DNA of 64,000 nucleotides from Planomicrobium sp. CPCC 101079 (GCF_007859275.1 NZ_VOHC01000021.1:62001-126000); one strand, 5' to 3'. Counted from the first letter of the stretch, positions 43,927 to 51,658 are shown. Notes: generated from the letters alone by a model not told the origin. A program made the numbers and translations.

Positions 43927-44967
43927 CTACTCTTTATTACCGCCCTTTCTCGACGCTAATTTTTCGAGTAGCTTTTGTTTTTCAGCATCCAAATCCTGTG
44001 ATGGTGGAACTGTTTCCGGTGCTTTTTCGGGTTCTGGTGCATTCAACCAGTCTGGAAGAAGTTCTTCGCGAATAGGCTTGTTCCGGTAATTTTGTGGCTG
44101 TGCTTTCTTGCGACGTTCGAACTCTTTATCAGCAGCCGCTACGTCATTCAGCGTTTTGATAAGCTGGCTCTTCCAAGAAAGAAGGATGGAATCAGCAAAG
44201 TTTAGTTTGTGCCTAGCATTTGCTTCGACTGCCCGTTTTAATGCCTCATGAACCAGCTCCTCAGATGATTCATCAATCATTACACTAAGACGATCTGCAA
44301 TATGTGGAGTAAGAAGAGCTATGTTGTCACCGTAGAATCGAAAAGCCATTCCAGGCGAATCTGCAGCAACAACAGCTTTTGGTTTTAAATCCTCTTTCTC
44401 TTGTTGTTGTAGTTCTTTATCTAGTTCTATATTTAATTCTTCTTCTAGTTCTAGTTCTAGTTCTAAATCTAGTTCTAGTTCTGTTGCGTGACTTGGCGTG
44501 ACTGTCACGTGACGGTCACGTGACCTGTCATTAATAGGTGTGATTTCATTTTTTTTTTTGTTTTTCTCGGGTGGCCCAAGACGTTTAGTTTCTCGTTCTT
44601 TTTGCTTCCGCAACCTATTCTGTTCGCGTATCTTATCAAGTCCGGCTACGTTTTGATGCTTTTCCCAATTCGATATACTGATAAAATGATTTTCGTCTAC
44701 ATCAATCATTCCAAAATTCCTGAAAACTTCTAACGCCATTCGGACAGTTGATAGTGGCCTGTTAAATATAGTTGCCAGCATTTCATCGGTGTAAGGAATA
44801 GTTTCACTTAGGTAAATATAGCCGTTGGCGTTTGCTCTGCCGGCCTGGGAAAGCAATTTCACCCATACGATCAAGATCGTATCCGCTTCCGGCATGCTCT
44901 CAATCAGACGTATCTTTTCATCCTCAAACATCTGTGTACTTAGCTTGATCCATTTAACGTCGCTCAT
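43927..44967 (-). CDS. DnaD-like phage replication initiator (replisome organizer)
   Basis: About 346 aa. Residues 1-115 are the phage replisome organizer domain (WIKLSTQMFEDEKIRLIESM, DTILIVWVKLLSQAGRANAN). A charged linker of Glu-Leu repeats and the DnaD-like region (about 230-285, LVHEALKRAVEANARHKLNF) follow. It should bind the origin and bring in host helicase. The linker DNA carries iterons, so the origin is probably inside the gene. No helicase loader gene is found beside it. ATG at 44967 (GAGGG seven bases upstream). Confidence 0.85.
   Translation of the reverse strand: MSDVKWIKLSTQMFEDEKIRLIESMPEADTILIVWVKLLSQAGRANANGYIYLSETIPYTDEMLATIFNRPLSTVRMALEVFRNFGMIDVDENHFISISNWEKHQNVAGLDKIREQNRLRKQKERETKRLGPPEKNKKKNEITPINDRSRDRHVTVTPSHATELELDLELELELEEELNIELDKELQQQEKEDLKPKAVVAADSPGMAFRFYGDNIALLTPHIADRLSVMIDESSEELVHEALKRAVEANARHKLNFADSILLSWKSQLIKTLNDVAAADKEFERRKKAQPQNYRNKPIREELLPDWLNAPEPEKAPETVPPSQDLDAEKQKLLEKLASRKGGNKE
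44411..44560 (-). other. Candidate phage replication origin inside the initiator gene
   Basis: Four CGTGAC motifs start at 44487, 44497, 44508 and 44519, 10-11 bp apart; the last two form palindromes (GTCACGTGAC, GGTCACGTGACC). On one side is an eleven-T run (44549-44559) and AT-rich DNA, on the other a TTCTAG hexamer repeat (44418-44480). Iterons plus AT-rich DNA inside the initiator gene is the lambda O arrangement. Confidence 0.6.
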
Positions 44968-45045
44968 TGCCAATCCCTCAACTTCCTCATATATTGCAAT
45001 AACTTTTAAAATGAAGGGGATCCCTCAATCCCCCTCATTCAGTTC

Positions 45046-45894
45046 TTAAACCAATGTCTGATCGTGCACGCTTGGCTTTTTCTCTTTTGTTTCTTCGGTT
45101 ACTTCTGGTTTCTCATCCAGCACCGTGTAGTCCGTCACATCGATCACACTGCTCATGTCTTCGTTGATTTCCGTTTTAATTGTGGAATCAGCTTCAACCG
45201 TTTTCTGCAGCTCAATGGACTTCGGTGCGTATTTCAGAACTTCTTTTAAGACCGTCTTCTTGGCCATTGCGTCGTAATTGGTCTTCCAAGGGCTTGTCCA
45301 GCCTTTTTGAACAGCTTGCGAGAACTTCTGTGCATGATTCTCGATGCGTTCTCTTGTCCAGTACACAAAATCATAACCCCCGTTTTTAAGGTGGTAGACT
45401 GCGTAATAACCGACTGGCTCGCCTTCTGGCACAGCTGCAGGTTTGTGAATCAAATCCTTAATTAATCCGTAGCTAAATTCAAATTCATCATTCGCGTAAA
45501 CTTCATGGGCATAAATTGCTTTGTATTGCCCACTACGGACGGCTAAATCGATGAGGCCTTTATAACCCAGTTGGAATTGAACTTGCTTACCATAAGGGAT
45601 CAGGTAAGCCTGACCGAGTCCTGTGTTTGGCTCCACACCAAGTTGTGCTGATTGCATGATGGCTGCCAAGAAAGACGTTTGGTCGCATTCCAGTAATTTC
45701 GGTGTGGTGCGAACGGCTGTTAGCGCAATACGAGCGATTCGATCGGCATCCATGTGTTTAGGGAGAGCCCGTTGAATCTCTGGACCCATCCGTTTTAATA
45801 GAGCGTTCAGTGTTTGCTCGGGTGCTGGTTCTTTCTTCGCCACCTGCGAGCTTTTCTGTGCTAATTGATTTTTGACTGCTTCGTTTGTTGCCAT
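45046..45894 (-). CDS. recT: RecT-family single-strand annealing protein
   Basis: 282 aa. LAAIMQSAQLGVEPNTGLGQ, AYLIPYGKQVQFQLGYKGLI, DLAVRSGQYKAIYAHEVY and WTSPWKTNYDAMAKKTVLKE are the RecT signature. It anneals strands resected by the neighbouring YqaJ exonuclease. AGGAGG precedes the ATG. Confidence 0.95.
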   Translation of the reverse strand: MATNEAVKNQLAQKSSQVAKKEPAPEQTLNALLKRMGPEIQRALPKHMDADRIARIALTAVRTTPKLLECDQTSFLAAIMQSAQLGVEPNTGLGQAYLIPYGKQVQFQLGYKGLIDLAVRSGQYKAIYAHEVYANDEFEFSYGLIKDLIHKPAAVPEGEPVGYYAVYHLKNGGYDFVYWTRERIENHAQKFSQAVQKGWTSPWKTNYDAMAKKTVLKEVLKYAPKSIELQKTVEADSTIKTEINEDMSSVIDVTDYTVLDEKPEVTEETKEKKPSVHDQTLV

Positions 45895-45907
45895 GAATGA
45901 GTTCCTC

Positions 45908-46843
45908 CTATTTCACGATGAACCGGCGTGCGGTTGATGTGTTTGTGTATTTTTTATAGAGATCCGGTTGTTCAGCTTTCAAGCGCTTGGAATCAATTCG
46001 GTTGGTTTCGTAATTCTTCCAAGTGACAACCCGTTTAAGCGTGTAGCCTTTTTCGTTTTCGCCCAGGAGCGCTTTAATTCGATTTTCGTATTTCTTCTTT
46101 TGTGTTTCGAAGGCCTTAATGTCTTCTGCCAGCTGGTCCATCGCTTCAAGCATTTGTTCAACATCGCCTGGTAAGTTAATTTCGGATGTCGGTTCTGCCT
46201 GCGGATAAAGTGCCTTTAAAAGCTCACTGGAAGCGTCTGAGCCATCAAATACCGGCGGAACTTCCGCAAGTACGTGATTCTCCCAAAAGTCCTTCTCGAT
46301 GCCGATTAAGTACTGAATCAGTTCTTCATCCCGTTCAATTCGTTTATGAATGAATTTGTTGCCGCCAATCAGCACGGCGATGTGCCAAGCCTTGTAACCG
46401 GTAACGGCCATGTAATGCTGGCATTGAAGCAGATACGCTGCCGGAACCTCTTCGTCTTCCCAATCACCTTTGAGGTATTCGGAAGCCGTCTTGCACTCCA
46501 GGCCTTCCTTCTTGCCGACAATCAACCGATCCACGTTCGCCAGCATGAATGAATGCTCCGGGTGTTGCAGAATGGCGTTCCGTTTTCGAACTCTCATGCC
46601 CGTTCTTAGCGAAAATTCCTGCGCCACAATGTATTCCATGACGTTGCCCCAGTAGGCTGCTTCGCCTGCGTTATCTTCGTCTGGGGATTGCCCGGTTTTA
46701 TCAAGATAGACACCGATGGGCGATTTCCATTTATTCAAACCGGCAATGGCTGATACGTCACTGCCGCCTATCCCTTTTCTCCGTTGTTCCAGCCACTCCG
46801 CGCGGCTCATTTCCTGGGTAGAGATTAACGATTCTGCTCGCAT
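45908..46843 (-). CDS. YqaJ-type (lambda Exo-like) exonuclease
   Basis: About 311 aa. WLEQRRKGIGGSDVSAIAGL is the opening signature; LANVDRLIVGKKEGLECKTA gives the D...E-x-K catalytic core and LLQCQHYMAVTGYKAWHIAV the Q-x-x-x-Y motif. It resects double-strand ends for RecT. ATG at 46843 (GGAGGG six bases upstream). Confidence 0.94.
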   Translation of the reverse strand: MRAESLISTQEMSRAEWLEQRRKGIGGSDVSAIAGLNKWKSPIGVYLDKTGQSPDEDNAGEAAYWGNVMEYIVAQEFSLRTGMRVRKRNAILQHPEHSFMLANVDRLIVGKKEGLECKTASEYLKGDWEDEEVPAAYLLQCQHYMAVTGYKAWHIAVLIGGNKFIHKRIERDEELIQYLIGIEKDFWENHVLAEVPPVFDGSDASSELLKALYPQAEPTSEINLPGDVEQMLEAMDQLAEDIKAFETQKKKYENRIKALLGENEKGYTLKRVVTWKNYETNRIDSKRLKAEQPDLYKKYTNTSTARRFIVK

Positions 46844-46938
46844 TGATTTCCCTCCATTTCGCATGCTATAATGGGCGTATGTTTAGTCTTTCTTTGCCCG
46901 GGAGACGGTGAGCCGCTGTTGACGCAGTGGCTTTTTTT
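46843..46938 (+). ncRNA. Predicted tiny rightward transcript 1 (promoter plus terminator)
   Basis: On the plus strand TTGATT (46843-46848), 18 bp, TATAAT (46867-46872) is followed about 60 nt later by an 8-bp terminator stem (46911-46918 with 46925-46932) and seven T. It lies against the leftward operon, across the ribosome binding site of the exonuclease gene. A 10-codon frame (MFSLSLPGRR) is contained. Function unknown. Confidence 0.5.
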
Positions 46939-47161
46939 ATGCCCGAAAAGCATGTTCCGGTTCCGAATACTTACATTTGACCTCTTGCCAGACCGAGAAA
47001 GTCATTCCATCCGGCCAAACATTATTTTCAATGGCGTTGATCAGTTCATCTTCAAAGCAACCTTCACATTTTTGTGGCTGACCGGCTGGCTCAGCGTTAA
47101 TGAAAGCGCCGCAACCTTCACAAAACACGCCGTTTAGAAAGGTTTTTTCAACTTTCCGCAT
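46937..47161 (-). CDS. Small zinc-ribbon protein
   Basis: About 74 aa with C-x2-C and C-x2-C pairs (FCEGCGAFINAEPAG, QKCEGCFEDE) and an acidic helix. ATG at 47161 has AGGAG at good spacing; the ATG at 47167 is too close. Overlaps the upstream gene by 14 bases. Function unknown. Confidence 0.6.
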   Translation of the reverse strand: MRKVEKTFLNGVFCEGCGAFINAEPAGQPQKCEGCFEDELINAIENNVWPDGMTFSVWQEVKCKYSEPEHAFRA

Positions 47162-47405
47162 GTTCATTCTCCTTTCGTGATTTCACAATAATTGCATTTT
47201 CAACATGTTCCACGGTGTAACCGTCTTGCCGCAGCAACGTGATGATAAAGATGGCTTCACGCGAACTTCCGAGGTATTCTAAAGCAAAGACGGTTGCGAT
47301 GTTGCCCATTGCCTCTGAAATCTGAATGATGTTACGGATATCCGCCATCTTTTCGGATGTATTGAATGTTGCTAAACTGACTGCTGCTTGTCCTTGCGCT
47401 GCCAC
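47148..47405 (-). CDS. Hypothetical phage protein
   Basis: 85 aa, GTG start with GAGGTG six bases upstream. AIFIITLLRQDGYTVEHVEN suggests a small alpha/beta domain. No family recognised. The gap 47406-47511 upstream holds two inverted repeats (GACGAG/CTCGTC and AATAAG/CTTATT) without a T run, which may be a structured RNA leader. Confidence 0.55.
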   Translation of the reverse strand: MAAQGQAAVSLATFNTSEKMADIRNIIQISEAMGNIATVFALEYLGSSREAIFIITLLRQDGYTVEHVENAIIVKSRKENEHAES

Positions 47406-47511
47406 TTACTCACCTCTTTTCTGATGGATTGAATCCCATCAATAAGCCCAGGACTGATTCGGGGGAATGGCATTCCCGGACTTATTGACGAGAGCCAAAG
47501 CTCGTCGTCAC

Positions 47512-47730
47512 TTATTCTTTCACTTCTTCAAAAACACTCTCTCCCTCATAAGTGAGTGAAAAGTCTTTTGACTCATCAGCGTAGTAATATTTCTTTTGAA
47601 ATCGATATTTTTCTGGATATTGAACAAGCATTGATTCAACTTTTCCGTCTTTCCAATTGACTTGAAGTATAATAACAATGGCTTTATGGAATTTTTGATA
47701 TAATTTTGGTTGTTTTTGATTTTGAATCAT
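47512..47730 (-). CDS. Hypothetical phage protein
   Basis: 72 aa, basic N-terminal half (YQKFHKAIVIILQVNWKDGK) and acidic end. GAGAGG precedes the ATG. Function unknown. Confidence 0.55.
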   Translation of the reverse strand: MIQNQKQPKLYQKFHKAIVIILQVNWKDGKVESMLVQYPEKYRFQKKYYYADESKDFSLTYEGESVFEEVKE

Positions 47731-47751
47731 TATTTTCCTCTCCTAATGTGG

Positions 47752-47808
47752 TATGATTTAAGTAGATTATTTTTCGAAACGCCGGCTGACCCATCAGTCG
47801 GCTTTTTT
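47752..47808 (+). ncRNA. Predicted tiny rightward transcript 2 (promoter plus terminator)
   Basis: Plus-strand extended -10 TGGTATGAT (-10 at 47752-47757) leads directly to a 9-bp terminator stem (47781-47789 with 47794-47802) and six T. The transcript would be about 45 nt and again runs against the leftward operon, next to the start of the 72-aa gene. No convincing -35 is present. Confidence 0.4.
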
Positions 47809-47916
47809 ACTGCCATTTTTTAAGCTGCCCCACTGTGAACCTAATGCGAAACTAATCAAAACAATCATGCTGATCGATATGTAGTTATGAAGAAATTCGC
47901 CGGGTTCGATAATCAT
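47794..47916 (-). CDS. Single-helix membrane peptide
   Basis: 40 aa with a hydrophobic middle (YISISMIVLISFALGSQWG). ATG overlaps the preceding stop as ATGA. Its 3' end runs into the hairpin of predicted transcript 2. Function unknown. Confidence 0.5.
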   Translation of the reverse strand: MIIEPGEFLHNYISISMIVLISFALGSQWGSLKNGSKKAD

Positions 47917-48425
47917 GAAAGCCACCCTTTCGCTTTGAGTTGTAAGTAATGATTCTGCCAAGTATCCACGAAACTGATTTCCAAGTTCTCACAAAGTATG
48001 GCTACCATATGTTCGAGTGCTGTCACGGCTTCGACCATTTCCTCTAACACTTTTTCTGCTTCCGGCCGTTCCCAATGCGAAATGCTTTTCAGGGAACGCG
48101 CTAAGTTGAACTCACGCAGCGCCTTCATCGCTTCTTCCAGTTCTTCCAACGTCTTCTCCTTAACACTTGCATGATGCAAATCCACATTCGGGCCGTCTAA
48201 CCATCTTGGGCCTGTGTTGGTGTACTGGTGACGCAACTCAAAGGCGAATCGAGCATTGTCACCCCTTTCCATCATTCGTAGTGCGATATCGGCCTGAACC
48301 TTTCGGCTGCCGTTCTCCATTTTTGAGTAAGCTTCTCTTGATAAGTTGAAGTCCAACGCCATTTGCTGTTGGGTTTTCTCTCCTCGTATCTCCCGCATAG
48401 CCTCCGTTAATTTTGTCTTTTTCAC
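47913..48425 (-). CDS. XRE-family HTH protein of the early operon
   Basis: 170 aa. Residues 1-60 are an XRE HTH (REIRGEKTQQQMALDFNLSR, EAYSKMENGSRKVQADIALR); the C-terminal 80 residues are helical (EELEEAMKALREFNLARSLK). GTG start with AAGGGAG upstream. Probably a transcription regulator; target unknown. Confidence 0.68.
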   Translation of the reverse strand: MKKTKLTEAMREIRGEKTQQQMALDFNLSREAYSKMENGSRKVQADIALRMMERGDNARFAFELRHQYTNTGPRWLDGPNVDLHHASVKEKTLEELEEAMKALREFNLARSLKSISHWERPEAEKVLEEMVEAVTALEHMVAILCENLEISFVDTWQNHYLQLKAKGWLS

Positions 48426-48514
48426 AAAAACTCTCCCTTTCCCTATTTAGTTGTCTCATTTCGTTACCAAGTTAACTCCGTGTGTACCGTTAGCGACGAA
48501 ATGTTGTTTTATAA

Positions 48515-48817
48515 TTAACTTATGGAACGAAAAACGCGCTTCTTCCCACCCTCAGGCAGATGTTGCTCGATCCAGTCAAATAGCTTTTCCGTATAGATTT
48601 TCACTCCGAACTCCCGGCATACCGGAAAGTCTTTGCGGCCCATCAGTTCAAACATTTTCGACTCGCTGACCCTCAACAGCTCCTGGGCTTCTTGCCTAGT
48701 CAGAAAATGTGGCAAATCCCTTTTTGGCTCTACCTTTTCAACCGCCTTCCCCACTTCCTCGCGGATGATGTTCCGCAAATCCTCGACAGACATCACGATC
48801 ATTGTTGTTTGTTCCAT
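48515..48817 (-). CDS. Excisionase-like HTH protein
   Basis: 100 aa. FLTRQEAQELLRVSESKMFE and FPVCREFGVKIYTEKLFDWI are the winged-helix pattern of excisionase/MerR-like HTH_17 proteins. It is the best candidate for the directionality factor of the integrase, although it lies 5 kb from attR. Confidence 0.7.
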   Translation of the reverse strand: MEQTTMIVMSVEDLRNIIREEVGKAVEKVEPKRDLPHFLTRQEAQELLRVSESKMFELMGRKDFPVCREFGVKIYTEKLFDWIEQHLPEGGKKRVFRSIS

Positions 48818-48888
48818 GGTGATTCTCCCTTCTCTACTGGGCGTCCCTCGCGCCCTTTTCCTCGTTTTTAATGAACCTTATGGTCGAA

Positions 48889-49209
48889 CTATTTAGCTTT
48901 TGGTTTGAATGGTTCCAGTGTTTCTTTTAATCCTGCGATGCCTTCGAAAAACTCTTTTAGTTCTTCTTCTGAACCAGCTATAAATCCAGCCTTTTGCCAT
49001 TCTTCCATCAATGCAATTACCGGAAGCATAAAGCCTGTGAAGCCTTCTATATTGTCAATTTGAAACGCTACACCGCCAGCAATATCGTTAGGCGTCTTAG
49101 TAAAAGCAATACCTCTTGGCTCTCCGTTTTGGTCTCTGAACACTCCAGAAAACAACGTTCCATCGCCCATCTTGCAAAGTGTCACATCGTTATCCATTTT
49201 TGAAATCAC
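48889..49209 (-). CDS. Hypothetical phage protein
   Basis: 106 aa, GTG start with GGAGG seven bases upstream. N-terminal beta part (CKMGDGTLFSGVFRDQNGEP), C-terminal acidic helix (GSEEELKEFFEGIAGLKETL). No family recognised. Confidence 0.55.
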   Translation of the reverse strand: MISKMDNDVTLCKMGDGTLFSGVFRDQNGEPRGIAFTKTPNDIAGGVAFQIDNIEGFTGFMLPVIALMEEWQKAGFIAGSEEELKEFFEGIAGLKETLEPFKPKAK

Positions 49210-49235
49210 TATTATTCCTCCTTCTGCTAATCATT

Positions 49236-50021
49236 CTACTGAGCGATTAAAGACGCTTCAGATAAAAGCTTGTTAATGAAATACACCTGACCTTTGCCAG
49301 TGACCTTTGTGGTTTTGTTCACAGTGATCAAACCGCTGTTATGGTTGATAGGCGTTTCTTTAATCTCAAACAATCCCATTTCCATGCTCCGTTGAGTTGG
49401 CGTGTTTCGGTCGGTCCCTAAGCGCTTCACCAAATACCCGTTAGATCGAAGCCATTCAAATAATCGCTTTTCCCCAGTATTCACTCCGTTTTGCTTCAAT
49501 ATCACTGCAAGCTCTCTAATCAAAATTGACGACTCACTTGCTTCAACTGAATCTGCAAAAAGAACTTTCGGCTTTTGTTGCTCCAACTTCAATTCGGCCA
49601 CTTGCCGTTTCTGTTGTTCTTCTTTTAAGTTAGTCAACAACCCGATTGCAAAATCCGGATTCGCGATTGCTTGGTGCAACGTATCAGGCGTCATGTATGC
49701 TCCATGTTTTCTTATCGACGGAAGTACTTGGTCGAATACCCATGATTCAAAGCGTTCGGCTTCAGGAAGTTTTGAATTTGCAATCAAGCGATATAGATTA
49801 CCTTCATTAATGAACTTCTTTTTTTGGTTTCTTCCAAGTGAATCGATGACCTCGTGAAACACGACCCCATCTTTCTTACAGTGACGATTGATAGCATCGC
49901 TTGCATTTGCGTAACCTAATTTCTTAGCCATATCAGTTGCAGGAAAATGAACTTTATCTTCTAAATTAAGCAGCTCTAATCTTCCAAAGTTGGAATGGGA
50001 AAAATTTTGCAATTGATTCAT
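49236..50021 (-). CDS. Phage antirepressor (BRO-N plus ANT domains)
   Basis: 261 aa. Residues 1-110 are a BRO-N domain (KVHFPATDMAKKLGYANASD, ESWVFDQVLPSIRKHGAYMT); residues about 145-255 a KilA/ANT domain (KRLFEWLRSNGYLVKRLGTD, NTPTQRSMEMGLFEIKETPI, TGKGQVYFINKLL). Such proteins counteract the repressor. Second gene after the Cro-like gene. Confidence 0.9.
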   Translation of the reverse strand: MNQLQNFSHSNFGRLELLNLEDKVHFPATDMAKKLGYANASDAINRHCKKDGVVFHEVIDSLGRNQKKKFINEGNLYRLIANSKLPEAERFESWVFDQVLPSIRKHGAYMTPDTLHQAIANPDFAIGLLTNLKEEQQKRQVAELKLEQQKPKVLFADSVEASESSILIRELAVILKQNGVNTGEKRLFEWLRSNGYLVKRLGTDRNTPTQRSMEMGLFEIKETPINHNSGLITVNKTTKVTGKGQVYFINKLLSEASLIAQ

Positions 50022-50110
50022 GTTTTCGCCTCTTTTCTTTGTTTAATATTTCCTAGTAAGGGTTAGGATGCCCTGGTTAGAGCAATCCTTTCGGTAAATC
50101 CTCCCCTTCC

Positions 50111-50344
50111 TTAGATGGCGACTCGCTTTCTTGTATGAGTTTCTTGTACATTTTGTTTAAATAAAAAGTTGATATCTTCATCTAGTAACTGTGAAATCAA
50201 GATAGCTGTTTCTAATGGTGGAGAAATGTAGTTGTTCTCCCAGTTGGCTACAGATTGTTTTCCTTTGTATCCGAGCATCTTTGCAAGCTGATCCTGAGTA
50301 AGGTTCTTTTTCTTCCTAGCTTTAATTAGGTTATGATTTTTCAT
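50111..50344 (-). CDS. Cro-like XRE repressor
   Basis: About 77 aa HTH protein (NLIKARKKKNLTQDQLAKML, GKQSVANWENNYISPPLETA), first gene of the leftward operon and divergent from the repressor. ATG at 50344 with GGAGG eight bases upstream. It should shut down the repressor promoter during lytic growth. Confidence 0.85.
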   Translation of the reverse strand: MKNHNLIKARKKKNLTQDQLAKMLGYKGKQSVANWENNYISPPLETAILISQLLDEDINFLFKQNVQETHTRKRVAI

Positions 50345-50361
50345 TTTTCTCACCTCCTATG

Positions 50362-50476
50362 TATGAACAACTTGTACTTTTAGTATATATACAAGATTCT
50401 TGTACGTCAACACTTAAATACAATTTTCTTGTACTTTTATTTTTATTCTTAATCAATGATGTACAATATACTTGTA
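50362..50476. promoter_or_regulatory. Operator region between Cro-like and repressor genes
   Basis: Three 15-bp near-palindromes with consensus TACAA-N5-TTGTA lie at 50390-50404, 50419-50433 and 50462-50476. A degenerate fourth (half-site CTTGTAC) ends at 50377. They fill the space between the divergent genes as in a lambda-type switch. Confidence 0.8.
50382..50410 (-). promoter_or_regulatory. Early leftward promoter
   Basis: TTGACG (50405-50410) and TATACT (50382-50387) are separated by exactly 17 bp. The spacer contains the whole operator 50390-50404, so repressor binding blocks the promoter directly. No equally clear repressor promoter was found. Confidence 0.85.
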
Positions 50477-50497
50477 CATCAAGGGAGGAGGAATACC

Positions 50498-50845
50498 ATG
50501 TTATCAACAAGATTAAAGGCAGCTAGAAAGAGTAAAAGATGGACGCAAGAAGAGTTGGCTAAACGCGTTAATACCACAAAAGCAACAATCAGTAACTACG
50601 AAAATGGGCATAGTACGCCTTCAAATGACATGCTCCTTCTGTTAGCTGATGTTCTAGATACTTCTACTGATTATTTGTTAGGTCGGGATGAAATACCTCC
50701 TCCTGTCTTTACCGAAGACCCTTTTGAGGCATGGGTTAGCGATCCAAAAGTAGACAAATTCTATAAAGAATTCAAAGAAAGCCCGGAAGAGCGAAAAGAA
50801 GCTCTTTTAGCAGTGTGGGAGATATTGAAGAAGCAAGGTAAATAG
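50498..50845 (+). CDS. Prophage repressor, XRE family without peptidase domain
   Basis: About 115 aa. HTH (RLKAARKSKRWTQEELAKRV, TKATISNYENGHSTPSNDML) plus a short helical tail (EFKESPEERKEALLAVWEIL). It lacks the S24 self-cleaving domain of CI/LexA repressors, like ImmR of ICEBs1. GGAGGAGG precedes the ATG at 50498; the frame is open to 50456. It keeps the prophage silent by binding the TACAA-N5-TTGTA operators. Confidence 0.88.
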   Translation: MLSTRLKAARKSKRWTQEELAKRVNTTKATISNYENGHSTPSNDMLLLLADVLDTSTDYLLGRDEIPPPVFTEDPFEAWVSDPKVDKFYKEFKESPEERKEALLAVWEILKKQGK

Positions 50846-50899
50846 TAAGATATTACAATTTTTGTTTTACTAAATCTATCTACTAAAGGGGATGTTAGT

Positions 50900-51628
50900 A
50901 TGGGTTTCTTTAAGAAAAAGGAAGTAAGCGCAGAAGAACAAGCAAAGTTGGATGCAGATAAAGCTGAAAGAGAGCGTTTGCGACAAGAAAAAGCAGCAGC
51001 GAGAGAAAAACAACGTGCAATTGACAGTGCAGCCCGCACCGAGAAGAAAGAAGCGAAGAAATTAGCAGAGCAAACAGATCTAGAAAGATTCTTCGGTTCT
51101 GATTCTGGATATAATGAACAGATGAATAGAATTGCTTATTCTGTTGCTATAAATCGCATAAGAGACCAATTACTTGGCAAAGATGAAAATGTGTTCGCTA
51201 CTGTTCCTGTTGAATACGATATGGCTGGAGGCAAAGAAGTTAAAGGAGTTTTGATTGCAACAGATCAGAAATTAGTTTACTCTTCAAACTCAATTAATAA
51301 AGAATTTACAGAAATTATGGATTACAAAAGCATGAGTAGCATTTCGTTGGCTGCCGATGGGTTTTTAAAGAAAGAATTGCATGTAACTTCTGGTCGTGAA
51401 AAGCGAGTCTTTGATGATATTAAGGACGATAAACATTTGACAAAGCTATTGGATAGTGTCCGTAAACAAATAGCATCAGCTCATTCTGGCTCATCTACAC
51501 AACCTCATGCCGCAGCTCCTCAACTGGATAAATATCAACAACTTGAACAAATATCCAAATTGAAGGAACAAGGCATTTTAACAGAAGCTGAATTCCAAGT
51601 TGAAAAAACTAAAATACTTAACACTTAA
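50900..51628 (+). CDS. PH-domain and SHOCT-domain accessory protein
   Basis: 242 aa. A charged helical N-terminus (about 1-60), a YokE-like bacterial PH domain (about 85-195, NVFATVPVEYDMAGGKEVKG, VLIATDQKLVYSSNSI) and a C-terminal SHOCT motif (QLEQISKLKEQGILTEAEFQ). It sits between repressor and ImmA, is AT-rich, and has its own terminator. Such modules occur in prophages and mobile elements; function unknown. Confidence 0.72.
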   Translation: MGFFKKKEVSAEEQAKLDADKAERERLRQEKAAAREKQRAIDSAARTEKKEAKKLAEQTDLERFFGSDSGYNEQMNRIAYSVAINRIRDQLLGKDENVFATVPVEYDMAGGKEVKGVLIATDQKLVYSSNSINKEFTEIMDYKSMSSISLAADGFLKKELHVTSGREKRVFDDIKDDKHLTKLLDSVRKQIASAHSGSSTQPHAAAPQLDKYQQLEQISKLKEQGILTEAEFQVEKTKILNT

Positions 51629-51631
51629 CCC

Positions 51632-51658
51632 CCCTGCTTCTCGCAGGGTTTTCTTTTA
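51632..51658 (+). terminator. Terminator after the PH/SHOCT gene
   Basis: Stem CCCTGC/GCAGGG (51632-51637 with 51643-51648) followed by TTTTCTTTT. Confidence 0.85.

Noticed and set aside
44419-44483. TTCTAG repeats as a CRISPR array or phase-variation switch
   Set aside because: Units are only six bases without spacers, and six-base steps cannot change the reading frame.
47405-47511. Possible 33-aa gene in the gap with inverted repeats
   Set aside because: No ribosome binding site and the sequence is better explained as paired RNA structure; also overlaps the next gene in another frame.
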